Origin: CAYLLT01 sp964591605
GTDB lineage: Bacteria > Planctomycetota > Phycisphaerae > UBA1845 > PWPN01
Length of the DNA stretch: 33,215 bases
Assembly: GCA_964591605.1 (NCBI GenBank)
Contig: CAZQEN010000037.1
Location: forward strand, 1 to 33,215
Reading direction: 5' to 3'
The translations under genes were made by a program, and so were the position numbers. The notes beneath the pieces were generated by a model that saw only the letters and a program-made list of their open reading frames with translations, ran no database searches and was not told the DNA's origin. Every line of letters begins with the position of its first letter. Positions within the stretch are counted from its first letter, which is position 1. Positions 14,992-22,394 of this stretch are shown here, in pieces.

Positions 14992-16335
14992 CTACTCGTT
15001 TCCGAGGAACCCCTTGTAATTCCGCATCACCAGGTTCGCCTCGATCCGCTGCACCACGTCCAGGGCCACACTCACCACGATCAGCAAGCCCGTGCCGCCC
15101 AGGAACGAGGAGATCGTGTAAGGAATATGCAGCCAGACGGCCACGACCGACGGGATGACGGCGATCATCGCCAGGAACGCGGCGCCGACGTACGTGATTC
15201 TCGTCATGACCCGCTCCAGGTAGTCGGCCGTCCGCTTGCCGGGACGAAGCCCGGGAATGAAGCTGCCGTAATCCCGGAGGTTGTTCGCCATCTCCTTGGG
15301 CTGGAACTGCACGGCCGTCCAGAAATAGGCGAAGAAAAACACCAGGGCGATGTAACCAATCTCATAGACGTAGGAGCCGCCCTGCAACTGATTAGTCAGC
15401 CAGCCGAAGAAGCTCACCGTCGGGAAGAGCTGGGTGATGTAGCCCATCAGGATGCCGGGGAAAATCATCAATGAGCTGGCGAAGATGATCGGCATGACGC
15501 CGCCGTGATTCACCCGGAGGGGCAGATACTGGCGCTGACCGCCCAGGACGCGGCGCCCGCGGGTATGCTTGGCCTGCTGGATCGGGATCCGCCGCTGGGC
15601 CTCGGTGATGAGGATGGCTCCGGCCACCACCGCGATGAACGCGGCGATGATGAAGAGGATCTTCGGAGGACTCATCGCGGAGGAGGACGGGGCCGCGCCG
15701 GTGAAATCGGCAGCGTGCACCATGTCGATCACCGCGTTGGGCATGCGGGCGACAATGCCGGCCATGATGATGAGGCTGATGCCGTTGCCGATGCCGTACT
15801 CATCAATCTGCTCGCCGAGCCACATGAGGAAAATGGTTCCGGCGGTGAGCCCCACGATGCCCATGATCCAGAACATGCCGGACGTCACGAATTCGGGATA
15901 GACGTAGCCCCGGTTGCGCATGTAGTTCACCCAGAACGCGGCCTGGATGAGGCACAGCCCGACCGTGGCATAGCGGGTGTACTCGTTGATTTTCTTGCGG
16001 CCCGATTCGCCTTCCTTCTGGAGCTTCTCGAGCGAGGGAAGAACCGTGGCCAGAAGCTGAAAGATAATGCTGGCCGAAATGTACGGCATGATGCCCAGGC
16101 CGAAGATAGTGCTCTGGGACAGATCGCCTCCCGTAAACAGGGAGAATGCGGCGGCCAACTGGCCGAACCCGCTCTGGCCGCCCTCGGCCTGGGCCGCTTT
16201 CGCCATTTCGGACTGGTCGATCCCCGGCAGGGGCACGTAAAAGCCGAGGCGATAGATGATCAGCAGCATGAGCGTGAAGCCGATCTTTCGCCGCAGCTCG
16301 GGAATCTTGAAGATGTTGGCCAGTGTCTGAAACAT
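14992..16335 (-). CDS. secY: protein translocase subunit SecY
   Basis: The channel-forming subunit of the SecYEG translocon in the cytoplasmic membrane. The 447-aa protein starts 'MFQTLANIFKIPELRRKIGFTLMLL' and contains ten hydrophobic segments, the plug region after 'VPLPGID', 'GIMPYISASIIFQLL' (TM2) and the C-terminal loop 'LRDYGSFIPGLRPGKRTADYL' typical of the family. I use ATG 16335; the frame opens two codons earlier at a TTG that has no better ribosome site. It sits between rplO and adk as in most spc operons. Confidence 0.98.
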   Translation of the reverse strand: MFQTLANIFKIPELRRKIGFTLMLLIIYRLGFYVPLPGIDQSEMAKAAQAEGGQSGFGQLAAAFSLFTGGDLSQSTIFGLGIMPYISASIIFQLLATVLPSLEKLQKEGESGRKKINEYTRYATVGLCLIQAAFWVNYMRNRGYVYPEFVTSGMFWIMGIVGLTAGTIFLMWLGEQIDEYGIGNGISLIIMAGIVARMPNAVIDMVHAADFTGAAPSSSAMSPPKILFIIAAFIAVVAGAILITEAQRRIPIQQAKHTRGRRVLGGQRQYLPLRVNHGGVMPIIFASSLMIFPGILMGYITQLFPTVSFFGWLTNQLQGGSYVYEIGYIALVFFFAYFWTAVQFQPKEMANNLRDYGSFIPGLRPGKRTADYLERVMTRITYVGAAFLAMIAVIPSVVAVWLHIPYTISSFLGGTGLLIVVSVALDVVQRIEANLVMRNYKGFLGNE

Positions 16336-16348
16336 AAGCAATCTCTTG

Positions 16349-16422
16349 TGAGATCTGCGATGTCAGATGCGAGATGCCGCCGCCCGGCTGGACCATCTCA
16401 CGTCGAACACCTCACATCTCAT
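16349..16422. repeat. GAGATG-type inverted repeat, secY-rplO spacer
   Basis: A left arm with TGTGAGATCTGCGATGTCAG and a right arm with CATCTCACG and CCTCACATCTCAT can pair across an intervening GC-rich loop. It is distinct in sequence from the ATTGCGG family but has the same layout. Confidence 0.6.
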
Positions 16423-16445
16423 TCCGGTCGGTCCCTCGCTTCCGC

Positions 16446-16898
16446 TCACGCGCTGGCGGTCTGAATCTGGCCGCCGGCCCGGGCGATCTTCTCGGCCGCG
16501 GACTTGCTGAAGGCGGTCGCTTCGACATCGAGCTTCTTGGTCAGCTCGCCGGTGCCGAGAATCTTGATCGGGTCGGCCGCCCGATGGATCAGCCCGGCCT
16601 TCTCCAGGACGGCGGGCGTGACCTTGGCGCCGTTGTCGAACCGCTCGTTGAGCACGCCGACGTTGACCACCTGATACTCGGTGCGGAAGTTCGCATTGTT
16701 GAAGCCGCGCTTGGGCAGCCGCCGGAAGAGCGGCATCTGTCCGCCCTCGTGGAGGATGCGCTGGCGGGCGCCGGTGCGCGACTGCAGGCCCTTGTTCCCG
16801 CGCCCGGCGGTTTTGCCGTGGCCGGAGCCCTGCCCGCGGCCGACGCGCTTGCGCCGCTTGTGCCGGCCGCTCTTGCTGAGTACATCCGAGATCAACAT
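16446..16898 (-). CDS. rplO: 50S ribosomal protein L15
   Basis: L15 is a late-assembly 23S rRNA binder. The 150-aa protein has the expected basic glycine-rich start 'KRRKRVGRGQGSGHGKTAGRGNKG' (12-37), then 'FEGGQMPL'-like 'LHEGGQMPLFRRLPKRGFNN' and the C-terminal globular part. The start at ATG 16898 follows a weak GGTGATGTG. The frame extends upstream through the spacer repeat, which is spurious. L30 (rpmD), which usually precedes it, is not present. Confidence 0.97.
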   Translation of the reverse strand: MLISDVLSKSGRHKRRKRVGRGQGSGHGKTAGRGNKGLQSRTGARQRILHEGGQMPLFRRLPKRGFNNANFRTEYQVVNVGVLNERFDNGAKVTPAVLEKAGLIHRAADPIKILGTGELTKKLDVEATAFSKSAAEKIARAGGQIQTASA

Positions 16899-16907
16899 CA
16901 CATCACC

Positions 16908-16964
16908 ATTGCGGATTGCGGACTTCGGATTGCGGATGGACCGTGGCCGGCCGCATCCGCAATG
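16908..16964. repeat. ATTGCGG-type inverted repeat, rplO-rpsE spacer
   Basis: The left arm ATTGCGGATTGCGGACTTCG continues GATTGCGGATG; the right arm is GCATCCGCAAT. Confidence 0.72.
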
Positions 16965-16979
16965 CATCACCCACTGTCG

Positions 16980-17633
16980 TTATGCCGTCAATTCCACGGC
17001 GCGAAGCTGCGCGACATCGTCGCGGGAGCGAAGCTGCTCGAGTCCGGCGAACGCCGCACGGACCAGGTTCTTGGGGCTCGTCGAGCCGTAACACTTGGTC
17101 AGAACGTCCTTGACGCCGGCCAGTTCGAGCACCGCCCGCACGCTGGCGCCGGCGATGACGCCCGTTCCCTCGCCCGCGGGGATCATGCGAACCTTGCTCG
17201 CCCCGTACTTGGCGGTGATGGCGTGCGGGATGCTCGTCCCGCTGAGCTGGATGCGGATCATGTTCCGCCGGGCCGCCTTGCCGGCCTTCTCCACCGCGGA
17301 CGGCACCTCGTTGGCCTTGCCGTAACCGATGCCGACCCGGCCCTTGCGGTCGCCGACCACCACCAGCGCGGAAAAACTGAAGCGGCGTCCGCCCTTGACC
17401 ACGGTGGCGCACCGGTAGACCTTCACGACGTTCTCGTCGCTCTCGCCGTCACCACCGGCGCGAGGACCTCGCGGGCCCCGGTCGCCGCGGTGACGCCGTT
17501 GGCCGCCCTCACCTTCGGGACTGTGACCGGCCTCACCGGCGGCTTGAGCCTCGGGGGGAGGACCCTGACTGGCGGGCACCTGATCCGCGGGTGCCGCGTT
17601 GACCTCCGGCTTGGGATTCAGCTCATCTGCCAT
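16980..17633 (-). CDS. rpsE: 30S ribosomal protein S5, with N-terminal extension
   Basis: S5 helps accuracy and mRNA helicase activity of the small subunit. The S5 double-stranded RNA-binding fold begins about residue 66 ('ENVVKVYRCATVVKGGRRFSFSALVVVGD') and continues through 'GYGKANEVPSAVEKA' and 'GSTSPKNLVRAAF'. The first 65 residues form a low-complexity tail rich in Pro, Ala, Glu, then Gly and Arg ('GDRGPRGPRAGGDG'), so the protein reaches 217 aa against about 165-175. The start at 17633 gives the complete tail; a later start would still leave an intact S5 core. Confidence 0.97.
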   Translation of the reverse strand: MADELNPKPEVNAAPADQVPASQGPPPEAQAAGEAGHSPEGEGGQRRHRGDRGPRGPRAGGDGESDENVVKVYRCATVVKGGRRFSFSALVVVGDRKGRVGIGYGKANEVPSAVEKAGKAARRNMIRIQLSGTSIPHAITAKYGASKVRMIPAGEGTGVIAGASVRAVLELAGVKDVLTKCYGSTSPKNLVRAAFAGLEQLRSRDDVAQLRAVELTA

Positions 17634-17660
17634 GAACGCCTCTCATCTTCTCTTCGAAGC

Positions 17661-17677
17661 CGGGCTCCGGGAGCCCG
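17661..17677. repeat. perfect 7-bp hairpin in the rpsE-rplR spacer
   Basis: CGGGCTC-CGG-GAGCCCG is a perfect inverted repeat with a 3-nt loop. It differs from the GTAG element and lies in a 118-bp spacer that holds no L30 gene. Confidence 0.6.
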
Positions 17678-17751
17678 TTGATTCCTGCTGCAGCGCTTCC
17701 CGTTCCGCCAGGCTCGGGCCTCATCAGCCGGCCGCGGGTGCGGGTCTGCGC

Positions 17752-18120
17752 CTAAAACTTCAGACCCGCCTCGCGAGCGGCGTCGGCCAGAGCCTTGATC
17801 CGGCCGTGATACTTGTATCCGCCGCGGTCGAAGGCCACCTGCTTGATTCCTCTGGCGAGCGCTTTTTCGCCGAGAATCTTGCCCACCCGGGCGGCGGCGG
17901 CCTTGTTCCCGCCGTAGCCCACACTCTCGCGCAGATCTTTGCCGCGGCTGCTCGCTTCGACGAGGGTCTTGCCCGACACGTCGTCGATGAGCTGGACGTA
18001 GATGTTCTTGAGGCTGCGGAAGACGCTCAGCCGCGGCCGATCCGGCGTTCCGAAGACTTTGCCGCGAATCCGCCGCTGGCGACGTTCTCGCCGTTCAAGT
18101 TTGACCGTCAACGTACTCAT
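17752..18120 (-). CDS. rplR: 50S ribosomal protein L18
   Basis: L18 delivers and holds 5S rRNA in the central protuberance, together with L5. The 122-aa protein reads 'RRIRGKVFGTPDRPRLSVFRSLKNIYVQLIDD' and ends 'VAFDRGGYKYHGRIKALADAAREAGLKF', both diagnostic. The start at ATG 18120 fits the family length; the longer frame to 18417 overlaps rplF and is spurious. Confidence 0.97.
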   Translation of the reverse strand: MSTLTVKLERRERRQRRIRGKVFGTPDRPRLSVFRSLKNIYVQLIDDVSGKTLVEASSRGKDLRESVGYGGNKAAAARVGKILGEKALARGIKQVAFDRGGYKYHGRIKALADAAREAGLKF

Positions 18121-18208
18121 GACCACACCCAGTTCCGATTCCCCTTCGCCTGACTCAGTATCCCAATGCCCGGGCCATCCTTCCGCAGCCCATGCGTCAC
18201 GCGGCGGA

Positions 18209-18823
18209 TCAGCCGCCGCCACCCGCGAAGGCCTTGCCCTGCTTACGCCGCACGTGCTCGCCGACATAGCGGATGCCCTTGCCCTTGTAAGGCTCGGGCG
18301 GACGGATCTTGCGGACGTTCGCCGCGAACTGCCCGACCAGGTGCTTGTCCGCCCCGGTGACGGTGAACTTGGCCGGCTCCGACTCGCCGCGTGCGGCGGG
18401 CACCTCGACCGTGACAATCAGACCCTTGGGAATGTCGATGACAAACTGAGCCTCTTTGGGCTTGCCGGCCGCATCCACGCCCCGGCCCATGAAACCGACG
18501 TTGAGCAGGAGCTTTCCGCCCTGAACGCGGCAGCCGTAACCGGTGCCGTAGATCTCGAGCTGCCTGGTGTATCCCTTCTCGACGCCGATCACCATGTTGT
18601 TGATCAGGGCGCGGGTCAGGCCGTGCAGCGCCCGGGCCTGGGGCGACTCGACGGTGCGGTCGACCTTGATCTGGCCGGCGGCCGAGTCGAACTGCACGCT
18701 GATCTGCGGCGGAAACTGCCAGCTCAGCTCGCCCTTGGGTCCGCTGGTCTTGAACGTGCGGTCGCGCAGCTCCACCTTCACGCCCTTGGGCACCGCGATG
18801 GGTTTTTTACCGATCCGAGACAT
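18209..18823 (-). CDS. rplF: 50S ribosomal protein L6
   Basis: L6 lies at the base of the L7/L12 stalk near the sarcin-ricin loop. The 204-aa protein has the duplicated L6 fold: 'MSRIGKKPIAVPKGVKVEL' at the start, and the C-terminal signature 'RKIRPPEPYKGKGIRYVGEHVRRKQGK'. It is about 25 residues longer than E. coli L6, mostly in the middle ('GRGVDAAGKPKEAQFV') and in a glycine tail. It lies between rpsH and rplR, as is canonical. Confidence 0.97.
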   Translation of the reverse strand: MSRIGKKPIAVPKGVKVELRDRTFKTSGPKGELSWQFPPQISVQFDSAAGQIKVDRTVESPQARALHGLTRALINNMVIGVEKGYTRQLEIYGTGYGCRVQGGKLLLNVGFMGRGVDAAGKPKEAQFVIDIPKGLIVTVEVPAARGESEPAKFTVTGADKHLVGQFAANVRKIRPPEPYKGKGIRYVGEHVRRKQGKAFAGGGG

Positions 18824-18841
18824 AGCTCAATCCAATCCTGA

Positions 18842-18892
18842 GTGGCACAGGCGTCTGACCCGTGCCCGACCGGCATCTCGCCGGCGCCACAC
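18842..18892. repeat. GTGGCACAGGCG-type element, rplF-rpsH spacer
   Basis: GTGGCACAGGCGTCTGACC at one end and CCGGCGCCACAC at the other bracket a GC-rich interior. The same 18-base opening GTGGCACAGGCGTCTGAC recurs at 23897 in the rpsS-rplB spacer. Confidence 0.7.
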
Positions 18893-18895
18893 CCG

Positions 18896-19291
18896 TCACG
18901 CCACCGTGCACAGCAGTTCGCCGCCGACGTTGCGCTCGCGGCACTGCCGGTCACTGAGCACACCCTGACTCGTGGAGACGATCGCGATCCCCAGGCCGTT
19001 GAGGACCTTGGGCAGCTCCTTGACGCTGCGGTAATCGCGGCGTCCCGCCTTCGACTCGCGCTGCAGAGCGGTGATCACCGAGTTGCCGAGGGGGCCGTAG
19101 CGCAGTTGAATCCGGAGGATGCCCTGGCGGCCGTCGTCGATGCGGTCGTAGCCGCCGATATAACCTTCCTGCCGCAGCACCTCGGCGATTCCGATCTTGA
19201 GATTGGACGCCGGCACCTTCACATCTCGGCGGCCCATGCGGGCAGCGTTGCGGATGCGAGTCAGCATGTCGGCAATCGGATCACTCCACAT
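18896..19291 (-). CDS. rpsH: 30S ribosomal protein S8
   Basis: S8 binds helix 21 of 16S rRNA; in E. coli it represses the spc operon by binding mRNA at rplE. The 131-aa protein starts 'MWSDPIADMLTRIRNA' and ends with the diagnostic 'GLGIAIVSTSQGVLSDRQCRERNVGGELLCTVA'. I use ATG 19291; the frame upstream reads through spacer repeats. Confidence 0.97.
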   Translation of the reverse strand: MWSDPIADMLTRIRNAARMGRRDVKVPASNLKIGIAEVLRQEGYIGGYDRIDDGRQGILRIQLRYGPLGNSVITALQRESKAGRRDYRSVKELPKVLNGLGIAIVSTSQGVLSDRQCRERNVGGELLCTVA

Positions 19292-19353
19292 CGTTTGATC
19301 GTCCTTCTTGAATGACGTTCCATTCTCGATCGCCGGTTCCCGAGTCTGCCCCA

Positions 19354-19389
19354 TCCGCAACCGGAAATCGGCAATCGGCAATCGACAAT
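19354..19389. repeat. ATTGCGG-type half element, rpsH-rpsN spacer
   Basis: The right-arm strings ATCCGCAACCGGAAATCGGC and CAATCGGCAATCGACAATG are clear; the opposite arm is eroded or absent. Confidence 0.6.
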
Positions 19390-19393
19390 GTCT

Positions 19394-19579
19394 TCACCAG
19401 CTTGCCTTCTTGACGCCGGGGATCACACCTTCGTTCGCCATTTTCCGGAAGCAGACGCGGCACAGCTTGAACTTCCGGTAGACCGCCCGCGACCGGCCGC
19501 ACACCTCGCACCGCCGGACGACGCGGCTCTTGAACTTGGGTTTCGCCTTGGCCTTGTTGACCCACGCTTTAGTTGCCAT
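19394..19579 (-). CDS. rpsN: 30S ribosomal protein S14, type Z
   Basis: S14 is in the head of the small subunit. The 61-aa protein is the short zinc-binding form: Cys24-x2-Cys27 and Cys40-x2-Cys43 ('RRCEVCGRSRAVYRKFKLCRVCFRKMANEG'), ending 'IPGVKKASW'. This form is found in many non-proteobacterial lineages. It lies between rplE and rpsH. Confidence 0.98.
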   Translation of the reverse strand: MATKAWVNKAKAKPKFKSRVVRRCEVCGRSRAVYRKFKLCRVCFRKMANEGVIPGVKKASW

Positions 19580-19659
19580 CAGTCACTTCCATCTGGGTGC
19601 GACGATGCCGCGGGCGGCGCCGGCTTCGACCAGGCCTGCCCGGAGCCGTCACACGTGCG

Positions 19660-20223
19660 TCATGCCCTCTTTCCGTCGCCCTTCTCACTGCGGAAGGGCA
19701 TGCCCATCCGCTTGAGCAGCTCGCGGCACTCCCGGTCGCTGCGTGCGCTGGTGACGACGGTGATATTCATCCCCTGAGGCCACTCCACGGCGGCCGCGTC
19801 GATCTCCGGGAAGATCGTCTGCTCGTTTACGCCCATCGAGTAGTTGCCGCGCCCGTCGAAGCTCTGCGGGTTGAGCCCGCGGAAGTCACGGATACGCGGG
19901 ATGGCAATGTGGATGAGCCGGTCGAGGAACTCGTACATCCGCCGCCCGCGGAGAGTGACCTTCAGGCCGGTCTCCTGGCCCTGGCGGACCTTGAAGTTCG
20001 AGACGCTCTTCTTGGCCTTGCAGATCAGCGGCTTCTGGCCGGTGATCGTGGCGAGGTCCCGGCCCGCCAGCTCGATGCGCTTCTTGTCTTCGGTGGCCCG
20101 GCCGACACCCATGGAAACGACGACCTTCTGGAGGCGCGGCACGGCCATCGGGTTGTTCGTACCCGCTTCCTGGAGCAGTGCGGGAAGCACTTCGTCGCGA
20201 TATTTGTCCATCAAACGAGCCAT
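19660..20223 (-). CDS. rplE: 50S ribosomal protein L5
   Basis: L5 binds 5S rRNA and forms part of bridge B1b with the small subunit. The 187-aa product has 'MDKYRDEVLPALLQEAG', 'KVVVSMGVGRATEDKKRIE' and the family block 'GLKVTLRGRRMYEFLDRLIHIAIPRIRDFRGL' followed by 'FDGRGNYSMGVNEQTIFPEI'. Its start is only 3 nt after the rplX stop, so the two are translationally coupled, one of the few tight junctions in this operon. Confidence 0.98.
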   Translation of the reverse strand: MARLMDKYRDEVLPALLQEAGTNNPMAVPRLQKVVVSMGVGRATEDKKRIELAGRDLATITGQKPLICKAKKSVSNFKVRQGQETGLKVTLRGRRMYEFLDRLIHIAIPRIRDFRGLNPQSFDGRGNYSMGVNEQTIFPEIDAAAVEWPQGMNITVVTSARSDRECRELLKRMGMPFRSEKGDGKRA

Positions 20224-20226
20224 GGC

Positions 20227-20583
20227 TTACTTTTCCGCACGGGCCCGGCTCAGCGTGCTGAGCCGCGTGCCCTTCACTGAAACACGTCGTTTGTCCTGCA
20301 CCTTGCCGCCCTGGCCGCGTTCGACCTGGAAGCGGACCCGCGTGCCCTTGCCGGTCTTCTCGTCGATCGGCATCACGTTCGAGAGGTGGATGGGCGCTTC
20401 CTTCTGGAGCCGCCCGCCCTGCGGGTTTTTCTTGCTGGGCCTCACGTGCCGGAACACCATGTTGATGCCCTCGACCACCACGAGCCTGCGCTTGGGGATG
20501 ATCTTGAGGATCTTCCCCCGCTCACCCTGGTGATCACCAGCGATCACCTCGACCACATCATCTTTCCGCACGTGATAAGCCAT
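20227..20583 (-). CDS. rplX: 50S ribosomal protein L24
   Basis: L24 is an early assembly initiator at the tunnel exit. The 118-aa protein has the KOW motif 'KDDVVEVIAGDHQGERGKILKI' (6-27) and 'VVVEGINMVFRHVRPSKKNPQGG'. The start at ATG 20583 has GTGAGGT 7 nt upstream, preferred over the ATG at 20595. The tail 'VSVKGTRLSTLSRARAEK' is slightly longer than usual. Confidence 0.97.
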   Translation of the reverse strand: MAYHVRKDDVVEVIAGDHQGERGKILKIIPKRRLVVVEGINMVFRHVRPSKKNPQGGRLQKEAPIHLSNVMPIDEKTGKGTRVRFQVERGQGGKVQDKRRVSVKGTRLSTLSRARAEK

Positions 20584-20602
20584 TGATGACCTCACCGTTC
20601 CC

Positions 20603-20659
20603 TTGCGGATTTCGGATTGAACAGCCAGATCCGCAATTCGAAATCGGAAATCCGCAATC
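20603..20659. repeat. ATTGCGG-type inverted repeat, rplX-rplN spacer
   Basis: TTGCGGATTTCGGATTGAAC faces GATCCGCAATTCGAAATCGG followed by AAATCCGCAATC. The arms can pair over most of the spacer. Confidence 0.75.
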
Positions 20660-20662
20660 TGC

Positions 20663-21067
20663 TCACACCACCTCGTCCGCCAGGGAGATGATCTTCATGT
20701 ATCCCTTCTCGCGGAGCTCGCGGGCCACCGCCCCGAAGATGCGCGTGCCGCGGGGCTCCTTCTTGTCGTCGATCAGCACCACCGCGTTGCGGTCGAACCG
20801 CACGTAGCTCCCGTCGGGCCGCTGGGTCGGACGCCTGGTCCGCACCACGACGCCCTTGACCACGCGGGCCTTCTTGTTGCCCGTCTTCATGAAGTCGCTG
20901 TTGGCCAGCGCCTTCTTGACCGCGAGCACGACGACGTCGCCGACGCCGGCCACCTTGCGCCGGGGCTTGCCCACCCGCGAGGTGCTGCCGCCGAGCACGC
21001 GAATGACCATCGCCTGTTTGGCGCCGGTGTTGTCGGCAACATCCACTACTGTCTGCTGCTGAATCAT
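20663..21067 (-). CDS. rplN: 50S ribosomal protein L14
   Basis: L14 is at the subunit interface (bridges B5 and B8) and also binds RsfS. The 134-aa protein has 'MIQQQTVVDVADNTGAKQAMVIRVLGGS', 'VVVRTRRPTQRPDGSYVRFDRNAVVLID' and 'GTRIFGAVARELREKGYMKIISLADEVV'. It is about 12 residues longer than E. coli L14; the extra residues lie near 53-66 ('LANSDFMKTGNKK'). The ATG at 21067 is the family start. Confidence 0.98.
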   Translation of the reverse strand: MIQQQTVVDVADNTGAKQAMVIRVLGGSTSRVGKPRRKVAGVGDVVVLAVKKALANSDFMKTGNKKARVVKGVVVRTRRPTQRPDGSYVRFDRNAVVLIDDKKEPRGTRIFGAVARELREKGYMKIISLADEVV

Positions 21068-21082
21068 CGCTTCATCCGTTTC

Positions 21083-21169
21083 AATTGCGGATTTCGGATT
21101 GCGGATTTCGGATTGCACAGTCGGTCTGAATCGTTCTCAATCCGCAATCGGCAATTCGCAATCCGCAAT
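21083..21169. repeat. ATTGCGG-type inverted repeat, rplN-rpsQ spacer
   Basis: The best-preserved copy: a left arm AATTGCGGATTTCGGATTGC plus GGATTTCGGATTGC, and a right arm CAATCCGCAATCGGCAATTC plus GCAATCCGCAATG. Confidence 0.8.
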
Positions 21170-21174
21170 GTTCC

Positions 21175-21459
21175 TCAGTCCCGCGGCGCCGCCGCGACCA
21201 CCTTCACCAGCCGCCAGCTCTTGGTCTTCGAAATCGGGCGGCACTCGGCGATCTCCACCTGGTCGCCGAGCCGGGCCTCGCTCTTTTCGTCGTGCACGGT
21301 CAGGCGCGAGGATCGCCGCAGATACTTGCCGTACTTGGGGTGCCGCCACAGATAGTCGACCTCGACCTTGAGGGTCTTGGGCGTCCGGTTGGCGGTCACG
21401 ACCCGACCGACGATCCGGGTACGGGCTTTGCGCCTGGGTTCTGCTGCTACTGGTTCCAT
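21175..21459 (-). CDS. rpsQ: 30S ribosomal protein S17
   Basis: S17 is a primary 16S rRNA binder with an OB fold. The 94-aa protein shows 'RKARTRIVGRVVTANRTPKTLKVEVDYLWRHPKYGKYLRRSSRLTVHDE' and 'ARLGDQVEIAECRPISKTKSWRLVKVV'. The start at ATG 21459 has AAGGA 5 nt upstream. It lies between rpmC and rplN as expected. Confidence 0.97.
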   Translation of the reverse strand: MEPVAAEPRRKARTRIVGRVVTANRTPKTLKVEVDYLWRHPKYGKYLRRSSRLTVHDEKSEARLGDQVEIAECRPISKTKSWRLVKVVAAAPRD

Positions 21460-21502
21460 AATTCCTTCTCGTCAGCACCGGACTCGCCGAGCCCGGCCGT
21501 CC

Positions 21503-21520
21503 CCGGCGCCGCGGCGCCGG
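21503..21520. repeat. perfect GC palindrome in the rpsQ-rpmC spacer
   Basis: CCGGCGCCGCGGCGCCGG is identical to its own reverse complement over 18 bp. It is located about 10 bp past the rpmC stop codon in the mRNA sense. Confidence 0.65.
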
Positions 21521-21530
21521 CTCTGAACCT

Positions 21531-21782
21531 TCACTTCTTGCTCTTCTGGTGCGTCGCGAGCGATTCCAGGTGGTACTGCTTCTGTTCGATCTCCGTTTCG
21601 TTGCGTTCCTGGAGCACCGTGAACAGCCGGGCGATATCGCGCTTGGCGGCCGTCAGCAGGTGCGGGTTCTGCAGCTTCTCGGTCACCGCCTGGCTGCGCA
21701 GGTCGAACACATGGCGCCGCAGGCGGTCGAGTTCCGCGTACAGCTCCTCGGTCTTCATGTCGCGTATTTCCTGAATCGTCAT
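21531..21782 (-). CDS. rpmC: 50S ribosomal protein L29
   Basis: L29 lies at the tunnel exit next to L23 and the SRP/trigger-factor docking site. The 83-aa protein has 'MTIQEIRDMKTEELYAELDRLRRHVFDLRSQAVTEKLQNPHLL', the standard two-helix hairpin, followed by 'AAKRDIARLFTVLQERNE' and a C-terminal extension of about 15 residues. The ATG at 21782 is the family start; upstream frame is spacer repeat. Confidence 0.97.
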   Translation of the reverse strand: MTIQEIRDMKTEELYAELDRLRRHVFDLRSQAVTEKLQNPHLLTAAKRDIARLFTVLQERNETEIEQKQYHLESLATHQKSKK

Positions 21783-21788
21783 CGCGTC

Positions 21789-21858
21789 ATTTCCGATTTC
21801 CGATTTCCGATTGTCGATTTCTGATCCGGGATGATCCAAATCGGCAATGGGCAATCGA
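21789..21858. repeat. ATTGCGG-type inverted repeat, rpmC-rplP spacer
   Basis: The left arm TTTCCGATTTCCGATTTCCG ends GATTGTCG; the right arm is AAATCGGCAATGGGCAATCG. It is a variant with CCGATTT units. Confidence 0.68.
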
Positions 21859-21866
21859 TCATGTTC

Positions 21867-22289
21867 TTACGCCACTGCGTGCCGCCGCACGACGAACCGG
21901 CAGCGGAACGGCATCTTGTGGGCCACGCGGGCAAACGCCCGGCGGGCCACGTCCTCGTTCACGCCGCCGATCTCGAAGAGCATGGTGCCCTCCTTGACGA
22001 CGGCCACGTAGAACTCCGGCTCGCCCTTGCCCTTGCCCATACGCGTCTCGAGCGGCTTGCCCGAGACCGGCTTGTGCGGGAACACGCGGATGTACACGCG
22101 ACCCTCCCGCTGCATGAACTGGCTGGCGCACATACGCCCCGCCTCGATCTGGCGGCCGGTCAGCCAGCCGGATTCGAGCGACTGCAGGCCGTACTCGCCG
22201 TACGCCACCGTGTTGCCCCGGTGGGCGACGCCGCGGATCTTGCCCCGCTGCGATTTACGGTACTTCATTCGCTTGGGCATCAACGCCAT
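21867..22289 (-). CDS. rplP: 50S ribosomal protein L16
   Basis: L16 organises the A-site of the large subunit. The 140-aa protein has 'MPKRMKYRKSQRGKIRGVAHRGNTVAYGEYGLQSLESGWLT', 'RQIEAGR' and 'VRIFPHKPVSGKPLETRMGKGKGEPEFYVAVV'-like core, matching the family in length. The start is ATG 22289 with GGGAG 10 nt upstream; an internal ATG at 22280 is an alternative. Confidence 0.98.
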   Translation of the reverse strand: MALMPKRMKYRKSQRGKIRGVAHRGNTVAYGEYGLQSLESGWLTGRQIEAGRMCASQFMQREGRVYIRVFPHKPVSGKPLETRMGKGKGEPEFYVAVVKEGTMLFEIGGVNEDVARRAFARVAHKMPFRCRFVVRRHAVA

Positions 22290-22303
22290 GGCGAAGCAAC
22301 TCC

Positions 22304-22390
22304 CATTTCCGATTTCCCACTGCCGAGCTCCGATTTCTCATCCGCCGCTGCGACGCCGCAATCGGCAATTGGAGATCGACAATCGACAAT
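22304..22390. repeat. ATTGCGG-type inverted repeat, rplP-rpsC spacer
   Basis: CATTTCCGATTTCCCACTGC and CCGATTTCTCATCC on one side face GCAATCGGCAATTGGAGATC and CGACAATCGACAAT on the other. Confidence 0.65.
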
Positions 22391-22394
22391 GCTC

